Assembly: GCA_016716535.1 (NCBI GenBank)
Contig: JADJWD010000006.1
Coordinates: forward strand, 310,001 to 374,000
Length of the DNA: 64,000 bases
Direction of reading: 5' to 3'
DNA from: Betaproteobacteria bacterium
GTDB lineage: Bacteria; Pseudomonadota; Gammaproteobacteria; Burkholderiales; Burkholderiaceae_C
Part shown: positions 52,388-64,000 of the stretch, piece after piece
Layout: each line of letters opens with the position of its first letter
Numbering within the stretch: the stretch's first letter is position 1
Notes under the pieces: model-generated
Databases searched by the model: none
What the model was told of the DNA's origin: nothing
Seen by the model: the letters and a program-made list of their open reading frames with translations, nothing else
Program-made: the position numbers and the translations under genes

Positions 52388-54364
52388 TCAGCCCGCATGC
52401 CCCTGCGGCAGCACGAGCCTGAGCGCTGTGCCCGCCGGGCCGGTGTACAGCAGCCGCAGGTCGCCGCCCTGCGCCTTCAGCGCGCGGTGCGCGATGAACA
52501 GGCCCAGGCCGTGGCTTTCGCGGCCGTCGCGGTGGCGCACGCGCGCGCCGCGCTCGAAGAGGTGCGAGCGCAGCTCGGCCGGCAGGCCGGCGCCCTCGTC
52601 GATCACGTCGATGAGCAGCGCCAGCGGCGCGTCGCTGTCGGAGACCAGCACCGTCACCGGCGTGCCGGGTGCGGTGTGCCGGATCGCGTTGCCCAGCAGG
52701 TTGCGCAGCGCCAGGCGCACGAGGGCGCTGTCCATCAGCGCCGTGCGCGCCGGCGTCTGGCGCCGGACGGTGACGCGCGCGCGCTCGTCGTGCGGCAGCT
52801 CGGCCAGCGCGACGGCGACGACGGTGTCGATGTCGGCCTCCTCCTCGGGCACCGTCGGCGAGGCGACGAGCAGCGTCGACATCGCCAGCGTGTTGTCGAC
52901 GTGCTGCTGCACCTCGGCGAGCACGCGCTGCGCGCGCACCAGGCGCGCCGCGGCGCCCTGGTCGCCACCCTGGCCGGCGAGCATTGCGGCGGCGCTCTCG
53001 ATCGCCGCCGAGGCGTTGTTCAGCGGCTGGCGCACCTCGTGCGCGAGCAGATCGAGCATCTCGCGCCGTTCGCTGGCCAGGCGCGCCAGCTCGGCCGCCT
53101 GGCGCTCGAGCTCGGCGCGCGCCGCCTGCTCGCGCCGCAGCTGCGCGGCGCGGTCGAGCAGCGTCGTCACGTCCTCGGTGACGGCGAGCGCGCGCACCGG
53201 GCGGCCGGCCTCGTCGTATTGCACGACGGCCGACAGCAGCACGTCCATCACCGTGCCGTCGCGGCGCTGCATCTGCAGCGACAGGCGGTCCTCGCGCCCG
53301 CCGCGCCACAGCCGCGGCAGGTACTCGGCGAGCACCGCGTCGCGCGAGCCGGGCGTCAGGAAGTCGACCGCCGGGCGGCCCAGCACCTCGCGCCGCTGCC
53401 AGCCGAGCGTCGTCAGCCAGCGGTCGGAAACCGAGACGAGGCGACCTTCGGGGTCGATGCCGTGCAGCATCGCCGGTGTCTGCTCGTACAGCAGGCGCTG
53501 GGCCTCGTTGCTGCGCACGAGCGCGGCTCGGCTCTCGAGCAGCGCCCGCTCGGCGGCCAGGCGGTCGGTGACGTCCTCGTTGGTGCCGACGTAGCCGGTG
53601 ATCGTGCCGTCGTCGGCGCGCAGCGCGCGGCCGCGGCCGACGACCTGGCGCACCGTGCCGTCCGGGCGCACGAGGCGGATGGCCATTTCGAACTCGCCGC
53701 CCGCCGCGGCCGTCTCGCGCCAGTGGCCGAACACGGCCTCGCGGTCGTCGGGGTGCACGCCGGCGCGCCAGCCGTCGCCCAGGCTCTGCTCGAAGGTCAG
53801 GCCGGCGATCTCCTGCCAGCGCTGGTTGGTGTAGATGTTGCGCGCCCGCGCGTCGGACTGGTAGACGCCCACCGGCAACGAATCGGCCAGGGCGCGGAAC
53901 TTCGCTTCGCTGGCGGCCAGCTCGCGCGCCGCCTCGCGCATCTCGTGTTCCTCGGTGACGTCGGTGGTCAGCACGACGAAGCCGTCGATGCGCCCGTCGG
54001 GCAGCCGGCGCGGCAGGCCCTTGACCCGGCTGTAACGCCGGCGACCCTGGCGCAGCCGCTGCGTCTCGATCTCGACCATCTCGCCGCGCATGGCCGCCTC
54101 GATGTGCGGCATGAGCGCCTGCAGGCGGTCGGCGCCGAGGATCTCGGCGGCCGAGGCGCCGATCAGCGCCTCGCGCGAGCGGCTCTGCAGGGCCGCGCCA
54201 GCCAGGTTGGACCAGACGCAGTGCAGCGTCGAATCCCAGAACGTGATGGCCGTGTCCAGCGCGTCGAGAACCTGCGGCGCGTTGGCGAGGAGCGCGCCCA
54301 GCGCCTCGGCGTCCGGCGAACCGGGTTCGGCCGGCGCCGGTGCATCGCGTGGACCTTCGGCCAT
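52388..54364 (-). CDS. PAS-domain sensor histidine kinase (soluble)
   Basis: 658 residues with no membrane helix: three PAS domains (about 30-140, 150-270 and 285-410), a coiled-coil linker (REQAARAELERQAAELARLA), a HisKA-like domain with H442 in LLAHEVRQPLNNASAA, and a HATPase domain (LRNLLGNAIRHTAPGT, VIDEGAGLPAE, SHGLGLFIAH). It senses a cytoplasmic signal, probably through a PAS ligand. It begins 31 bases after pccA stops on the same strand, so it looks like the last gene of the propionyl-CoA operon. Confidence 0.92.
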   Translation of the reverse strand: MAEGPRDAPAPAEPGSPDAEALGALLANAPQVLDALDTAITFWDSTLHCVWSNLAGAALQSRSREALIGASAAEILGADRLQALMPHIEAAMRGEMVEIETQRLRQGRRRYSRVKGLPRRLPDGRIDGFVVLTTDVTEEHEMREAARELAASEAKFRALADSLPVGVYQSDARARNIYTNQRWQEIAGLTFEQSLGDGWRAGVHPDDREAVFGHWRETAAAGGEFEMAIRLVRPDGTVRQVVGRGRALRADDGTITGYVGTNEDVTDRLAAERALLESRAALVRSNEAQRLLYEQTPAMLHGIDPEGRLVSVSDRWLTTLGWQRREVLGRPAVDFLTPGSRDAVLAEYLPRLWRGGREDRLSLQMQRRDGTVMDVLLSAVVQYDEAGRPVRALAVTEDVTTLLDRAAQLRREQAARAELERQAAELARLASERREMLDLLAHEVRQPLNNASAAIESAAAMLAGQGGDQGAAARLVRAQRVLAEVQQHVDNTLAMSTLLVASPTVPEEEADIDTVVAVALAELPHDERARVTVRRQTPARTALMDSALVRLALRNLLGNAIRHTAPGTPVTVLVSDSDAPLALLIDVIDEGAGLPAELRSHLFERGARVRHRDGRESHGLGLFIAHRALKAQGGDLRLLYTGPAGTALRLVLPQGHAG

Positions 54365-54395
54365 CGGACCCGCCCGCGCTGCCCGCGCGCGCTCT

Positions 54396-56474
<2,079 letters not shown>

Positions 56475-56491
56475 GGTCTGGCCCTCGCACC

Positions 56492-58033
<1,542 letters not shown>

Positions 58034-58074
58034 GGTCGTGGTCGTCGTACTAGGTCGAGCGTTATGTGAGAGTG

Positions 58075-59076
58075 CTATCGATGAAGGTCGAGCAGGCGGC
58101 GCGCGGCCACCGATGGCGCGAGCGTGCCGCCGTCCACGGCCTCGCTCACCTGGGGCAGCGCGGCCTTGACGGCCGGGTGGTCACGGAAGCGCTGCGCGAG
58201 GCCGGCCTCGATGCGCTCCCACATCCAGGCGCGGTTCTGCTGCTGCCGGCGCGCCGCGAAGCGGCCGTCGGCGCGGCGCGTGGCGGCGAGTTGTTCGACG
58301 GTTTGCCAGAAGAGGTCGAGGCCGGCGTTCTTCAGCGCGCTGGTTTGCAGGACGGGGGGCGGGGTGACGGGGGCGGTGGTTTCATGCACCCCACGCAAAT
58401 GCACCATCCGCAGCGTGCTCGTCATCTGCGCGCGGGCGCGCGTCGCCGCCGCTTCGTCGAGATCGGCCTTGTTGACGACGACGAGGTCGGCGAGCTCCAT
58501 CACGCCCTTCTTCAGCGCCTGCAAGTCGTCGCCGGCGTTCGGCAGTTGCAGCAGCACGAAGAGGTCGGTCATGCCGGCCACCGCCGTCTCGCTCTGGCCG
58601 ACGCCGACCGTCTCGACGATCACCACGTCGTAGCCCGCCGCCTCGCAGGCAAGGATCGTCTCGCGCGTCTTCTCGGCGACGCCGCCGAGCGTGCCGCTGC
58701 TCGGGCTGGGGCGGATGAAGGCGCGCTCTTCGGCGGCGAGCCGCTCCATCCGCGTCTTGTCGCCGAGGATGCTGCCGCCGCTGACCCGGCTGCTCGGGTC
58801 CACCGCCAGCACCGCGACGCGATGGCCTTGTTGCACGAGCAGCAGGCCGAGGGCTTCGATGAAGGTGCTTTTTCCCACGCCGGGGACGCCGGAGAGGCCG
58901 ATGCGCAGGCTGCGGCCGGTGTGCGGCAGGAGGGCATCGAGGAGTGCATCGGCCCGCAGGCGGTCGTCGGCGCGGGTGGATTCGAGGAGCGTGATCGCCT
59001 TGGCGAGGGCGCGGCGGTTGTGGTGGAGGAGGAGATCGGCCTCCTTCGCAAACCGTTCGTCCTGCGCTTCCCCCAC
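58075..59076 (-). CDS. meaB: MeaB/ArgK-type GTPase chaperone of methylmalonyl-CoA mutase
   Basis: 333 residues from the GTG at 59076. P-loop GLSGVPGVGKSTFIE, DPSSRVSGGSILGDKTRM, VIVETVGVGQSE (G3) and VVVNKADLDE (G4) identify the MeaB family, which protects and reactivates B12-dependent mutase. The frame is open upstream to a GTG at 59133, but those residues (RSFDKLRTNGVG) are translation of an interspersed repeat. The repeat may have replaced the original start, so the real initiator is uncertain. Confidence 0.9.
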   Translation of the reverse strand: MGEAQDERFAKEADLLLHHNRRALAKAITLLESTRADDRLRADALLDALLPHTGRSLRIGLSGVPGVGKSTFIEALGLLLVQQGHRVAVLAVDPSSRVSGGSILGDKTRMERLAAEERAFIRPSPSSGTLGGVAEKTRETILACEAAGYDVVIVETVGVGQSETAVAGMTDLFVLLQLPNAGDDLQALKKGVMELADLVVVNKADLDEAAATRARAQMTSTLRMVHLRGVHETTAPVTPPPVLQTSALKNAGLDLFWQTVEQLAATRRADGRFAARRQQQNRAWMWERIEAGLAQRFRDHPAVKAALPQVSEAVDGGTLAPSVAARRLLDLHR

Positions 59077-59077
59077 C

Positions 59078-59161
59078 CCGTTCGTCCTGAGCTTGTCGAA
59101 GGACCGGTGGCTTCGCGGCCGAAGCATCGACACTCACCGTCGGGGCTGAGCCTGTCGAAGC
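59078..59161. repeat. interspersed palindromic repeat, copy E (two units)
   Basis: CCGTTCGTCCTGAGCTTGTC GAAGGA (59078-59103) and, about 30 bases on, CGGGGCTGAGCCTGTCGAAG (59141-59160). They lie between the GIY-YIG coding region and meaB and are read through by both frames. Confidence 0.85.
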
Positions 59162-59440
59162 CCGCGATCGCGCGAGGTTCGACACCGTTTGCCAGTCACC
59201 GCGGGTCAGCGCCTCCTTCTTCGCGCGCACCCAGCCCTTGATCCGCCGCTCCGCGGCCAGTGCCTCCTCGCGTGAGCTCGTCTCCTGCGACCACACCAGT
59301 TCGACCGGCCGGCGCTCCTGCGTGTAACCCGCGATCTTCCCCGCCTGGTGCATACCGACGCGACGCTCCAACTCGTCGGTGTGGCCGACGTAGAAGGAGC
59401 CGTCAGCGCACCTGAGCATGTACACGAAGAAGGGCTTCAC
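59078..59440 (-). pseudogene. GIY-YIG domain protein with repeat-altered ends
   Basis: About 90 residues (59440 down to about 59170) form a complete small GIY-YIG domain of the UPF0213/YhbQ type: FFVYMLRCADGSFYVGHTDE, then HQAGKIAGYTQERRPVELVW and EEALAAERRIKGWVRAKKEA. Past that point the frame runs into a repeat (ASTGSAPTVS, VLRQAQDERG) and stays open to a stop at 58382 deep inside meaB, so its own stop seems lost. Upstream, in-frame repeat sequence (VRAEPVEAP) precedes the GTG at 59440. Whether a stable protein is made is unclear. It interrupts the scpA-meaB-pccB-pccA operon. Confidence 0.7.
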
Positions 59441-59450
59441 TGCGGCGGGC

Positions 59451-59476
59451 GCTTCGACAGGCTCAGCGCGAACGGG
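59451..59476. repeat. interspersed palindromic repeat, copy F (half unit)
   Basis: GCTTCGACAGGCTCAGCGCG AACGGG sits between the scpA stop and the GIY-YIG start. It is a single arm without its partner. Confidence 0.85.
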
Positions 59477-59488
59477 GAACAAGCATCC

Positions 59489-61650
<2,162 letters not shown>

Positions 61651-61723
61651 CGGGGCTCTCCTGCGGGCGGGGCAACGGGGGCGGCGCGGGCAATGTGGGC
61701 TGAGGGGGCGTTGCCGGTCGGCC

Positions 61724-62446
61724 GTGACGACGGCGCCCCATGACCGCACCCCACCCGGCGCCCCTCCACCGCCCGCCTCGCCGAACCGCCCGCGCCCGCG
61801 CGCCGGCCGCCGGCCGCGGCTGGCGCCGCGCGCGCTGTACCAGGAAGTGGCCGAGCGGCTGCGCCAGGCGATCTTCGAGCGCCGGCTCGAGCCCGGCAGC
61901 TGGATCGACGAGCAGAAGCTCGCCGCCGAGTACGGCATCAGCCGCACGCCGCTGCGCGAGGCGCTGAAGGTGCTGGCCGTCGAGGGCCTGGTGACGATGA
62001 AGGTGCGCCGCGGCGCCTACGTCACCGAGATGTCGCGCGACGACGTGCAGCAGGTCTACCACCTGCTCGCGCTGCTCGAAAGCGACGCCGCGGCGCAGGT
62101 GGCCGCCCACGCCACGCCGGCGCAGCGCGCCGAACTCGAGGCGCTGCACCAGCAGCTCGAGCGCCAGGTGAAGAGCCGCGAGGCCTTCTTCGCGACCAAC
62201 GAGCGCTTCCACATGGCGCTGTTGCGCATCGCCGGCAACCGCTGGGCCGAGCAGGTGGTGACCGACCTGCGCAAGGTGATGAAGCTCAACCGCCACCACT
62301 CGCTGTTCAAGCAGGGGCGCATCGCCGAATCGCTGGCCGAACACCGGGCGCTGATGGAGGCGATCGAGCGGCGCGACGGGCGCGGCGCCGCGCGGCTGAT
62401 GCGTTCGCACTTCGACAACGGGCTCGAGGCCGCGACCACGGCATGA
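61724..62446 (+). CDS. GntR-family transcriptional regulator (FCD/FadR subfamily)
   Basis: 240 residues: a Pro/Arg-rich N-terminus, a winged helix (LYQEVAERLRQAIFERRLEP, AAEYGISRTPLREALKVLAV, KVRRGAYV), then an all-helical FCD effector domain with likely metal ligands (FATNERFHMALL, AEHRALMEAI, RLMRSHFDNGL). It is divergent from scpA with 73 bases between the starts, so it may control the propionyl-CoA genes in response to an organic acid or acyl-CoA. A GTG start at 61724 is used; the first clear homology begins about 40 residues later, so it could start elsewhere. Confidence 0.87.
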   Translation: MTTAPHDRTPPGAPPPPASPNRPRPRAGRRPRLAPRALYQEVAERLRQAIFERRLEPGSWIDEQKLAAEYGISRTPLREALKVLAVEGLVTMKVRRGAYVTEMSRDDVQQVYHLLALLESDAAAQVAAHATPAQRAELEALHQQLERQVKSREAFFATNERFHMALLRIAGNRWAEQVVTDLRKVMKLNRHHSLFKQGRIAESLAEHRALMEAIERRDGRGAARLMRSHFDNGLEAATTA

Positions 62447-62470
62447 CAGCGGCCGGCGCGGCGTGCGCTT

Positions 62471-62533
62471 CTTGTCGCCGCCCGCGTCGCCGCCCTTTGC
62501 GGCGCCTTGTCGCCGCCCACGTCGCCGCCCTTT
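62471..62533. repeat. 28-nt direct duplication between gntR and the Sfp gene
   Basis: The same 28-nt sequence, beginning CTTGTCGCCGCCC and ending GTCGCCGCCCTTT, appears at 62471-62498 and 62506-62533, differing at one base. The surrounding 150 bases are pyrimidine/GCC-rich and probably noncoding. Confidence 0.85.
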
Positions 62534-62604
62534 TCGCTGCCCTTGCCGCTCGCGCGGCGGCCGCTCGACAGCGCCGCGGCGGCCGTGCTGGCAGACTTGC
62601 GGGC

Positions 62605-63501
62605 ATGGACGAGCCGCGCCCGCTCGAGCACCCAGGCCTTGCGGCGCCGGCGCTGTGGCCGCGCACCAGCCCGCAGGCGGTGGCCGGCTTGCTCGGCGCC
62701 GGCGACGTGCACCTGTGGTGGATGGACCTCGATGCACCGCCGCGCGAGGTCGAACTCTTCGAGTGCTGGCTCGACGACAACGAACGCGCGCGCGCGGCGC
62801 GCTTTCATGCCGAGCGGCATCGCCGCCGCTTCGTCGCCGCGCACGGGCAGATGCGCGCCCTGCTCGGGGCCTACCTCGGCCTGCCGGCGGCCGACGTCGG
62901 CATCGCCCCCGGCGCTCGCGGCAAGCCGCAGCTGGTCCCGGCACGCGCCGGTGCCGGCAGCCTGCCCGCCTCACCAGACCCACCCGCCGCATCCACCACA
63001 CCGGCAACACCCACCACACCGGCCACACCCGCCGCGCCCGTGATCGAGTTCAGCCTGTCGCACTCCGAAGACGCAGGGCTGCTCGCCATCGCCTCGGGCA
63101 CGATCGTGGGCGCCGATCTCGAAGTGCAGCACGCGCTGCGCGAGCTGGACGAGCTGGCCAGCCGCCACTTCACGGCGCGCGAATTGCGCGACCTGCGCAG
63201 CTTGCCGAGCGCGCGCCGGCACGACGCGTTCTTCGCCGGCTGGACGCGCAAGGAGGCGGTCCTGAAGGCGCTCGGCGCCGGCCTGACCCTGCCGCTGGAC
63301 AGCTTCGAGGTGGCCCTGCACCCCGACGAGCCGGCGGCCTTGCACACCATCGACGGCAGCGCGCAGGCCGCGCGTGCGTGGACCCTCTGGGCGGCCAGGC
63401 CGACGGCCCTGAGCTGGGCCGCGGTGGCCGTGCAGCACCGCTCGGCGCGCGTGCGCGCCTTTGCGCTGCCGCCGCCTGCGCAACTGCTGCACCCGCGATG
63501 A
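62605..63501 (+). CDS. 4'-phosphopantetheinyl transferase (Sfp type)
   Basis: 298 residues. The family motifs are present: FHAERHRRRFVAAHGQMRAL early, FSLSHSEDAGLLAIA, the Mg-binding GADLEVQ (usual G-x-D-x-E) and WTRKEAVLKALG. It attaches the phosphopantetheine arm of CoA to carrier proteins of fatty acid, polyketide or peptide synthases. A Thr/Pro/Ala repeat (STTPATPTTPATPAAP) is inserted before the second motif. The ATG at 62605 is preferred; the frame is open to the end of gntR but upstream sequence is repetitive. No carrier protein or synthase gene is nearby. Confidence 0.88.
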   Translation: MDEPRPLEHPGLAAPALWPRTSPQAVAGLLGAGDVHLWWMDLDAPPREVELFECWLDDNERARAARFHAERHRRRFVAAHGQMRALLGAYLGLPAADVGIAPGARGKPQLVPARAGAGSLPASPDPPAASTTPATPTTPATPAAPVIEFSLSHSEDAGLLAIASGTIVGADLEVQHALRELDELASRHFTARELRDLRSLPSARRHDAFFAGWTRKEAVLKALGAGLTLPLDSFEVALHPDEPAALHTIDGSAQAARAWTLWAARPTALSWAAVAVQHRSARVRAFALPPPAQLLHPR

Positions 63502-64000
63502 CGCCCAACGAACTCTCGGTCGCCCGCTACCGCCGCGTCGCCGCGGGCTACGACGCCTCGGCCGGGTTCACGATGCCGCTGCGCCTGCGCACGATCGCGC
63601 TGCTGGCCTTGCAAAGCGGCGACGTGGTGCTCGATGTCGGCGCCGGCACCGGCCTGAGCTTTGCGCCGCTGCTGGCCGCCGTGGGCGAGCGGGGCCGCGT
63701 GCTCGCCTTCGAGCAAAGCCCGCAGATGTTCGAGCAGGCGCGCGCGCGCGTGGTGCGCGAGGGCTGGCAGCAGCGCGTCTGGCTGCAGCAGGCCAGCGCC
63801 GAGGAGGTGCGGCTGCCGCAGCCGGCCGGCGCCGCGCTCTTCAACTACGTGCACGACATCACCCGCACGCCGGCGGCCGTCGACAACCTGTGGCGCCAGC
63901 TCGAGCCCGGGCGCCCGCCTTGCCATCGCCGGCATGAAGTTCTTTCCCTGGTGGACCGGGCCGCTGAACCTGCTGGCCTGGCTGAAGAACCGCCCCTACA
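63498..64000 (+). CDS. SAM-dependent class I methyltransferase, partial and frameshifted
   Basis: The gene runs off the window end. The SAM-binding motif is VLDVGAGTGLSFAPLL with the acidic end of beta-2 in LAFEQSPQMFEQAR; AALFNYVHDITRTP corresponds to motif IV. Near 63908 the frame shifts: CCCGGGCGCC appears to carry one extra G. Removing it gives EPGARLAIAGMKFFPWWTGP and then LNLLAWLKNRPY, which reads as a normal continuation, whereas the present frame gives RPPCHRRHEVL. The start overlaps the Sfp gene stop (ATGA at 63498). The substrate is unknown; it resembles UbiE-like or phospholipid methyltransferases. Confidence 0.83.
   Translation, partial: MTPNELSVARYRRVAAGYDASAGFTMPLRLRTIALLALQSGDVVLDVGAGTGLSFAPLLAAVGERGRVLAFEQSPQMFEQARARVVREGWQQRVWLQQASAEEVRLPQPAGAALFNYVHDITRTPAAVDNLWRQLEPGRPPCHRRHEVLSLVDRAAEPAGLAEEPPL

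Noticed and set aside
58382..59078. Continuation of the GIY-YIG reading frame through meaB
   Set aside because: The translation (RGGGSAGRTVCEGGRSPPPP and onward) is out-of-frame meaB with no protein character; meaB itself is fully conserved in the other frame.

Overview
This is about 64 kb of very GC-rich (roughly 70% by eye), densely coding bacterial chromosome. HemB without zinc cysteines, HemJ, Entner-Doudoroff genes, twin TonB/ExbB/ExbD sets, the circularly permuted ATP-grasp/alpha-E operon and the dac-dat-ybeD neighbourhood all point to a betaproteobacterium of the order Burkholderiales, probably near the Rubrivivax/Leptothrix/Piscinibacter group. That placement is inference from gene content and composition. 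I saw no rRNA, tRNA, CRISPR array, phage or insertion sequence.

Layout. 1-10.9 kb: a cut-off EamA transporter and hemB (minus strand), a structured small-RNA candidate, hemJ, a VanZ-like protein, a thioredoxin-like ferredoxin, a hydrolase, a D,D-carboxypeptidase, a D-amino acid transaminase, YbeD, a Sel1 protein, a pseudouridine synthase, an MFS exporter and miaA. 11-19.2 kb: a tonB-exbB-exbD-exbD-TPR operon followed by metabolic singletons (MBL fold, SDR, GDT1-type transporter, thioesterase, gloA, DUF3617). 19.2-23.5 kb: edd-eda with an operator-like palindrome, chaC, an AbrB/Doc toxin-antitoxin pair and a LysR remnant. 23.7-29.4 kb: a minus-strand iron operon, tonB-exbB-exbD-receptor-DUF1513, headed by palindromes. 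29.4-40.9 kb: a MocA-like transferase, pdxH, mscS, an HDAC-like hydrolase, moxR-DUF58-transglutaminase, an unusual receiver protein, mltB and a glycine-zipper lipoprotein.

41-47.3 kb (minus) is the most unusual block: a four-gene operon with a fused ATP-grasp+alpha-E protein, a transglutaminase, a stand-alone ATP-grasp and a stand-alone alpha-E protein. Related operons are widely conserved but functionally obscure. 47.4-51.6 kb holds comEC, a RidA-like gene, dsbB and a VOC protein. 51.7-62.4 kb is a propionyl-CoA module: scpA, meaB, pccB, pccA and a PAS histidine kinase in one direction, a response regulator converging on the kinase, and a divergent GntR regulator. The window ends with an Sfp-type transferase and a cut-off methyltransferase.

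Three genes carry apparent indels: the fused ATP-grasp/alpha-E gene (2 nt missing from a 12-nt repeat), scpA (1 nt missing) and the last methyltransferase (1 extra G). They may be real mutations or assembly errors. An interspersed palindromic repeat (core CGACAAGCTCAGCCCGAAC) occurs at six places, always between genes or at gene ends, and appears to have altered the ends of a GIY-YIG gene and the start of meaB.
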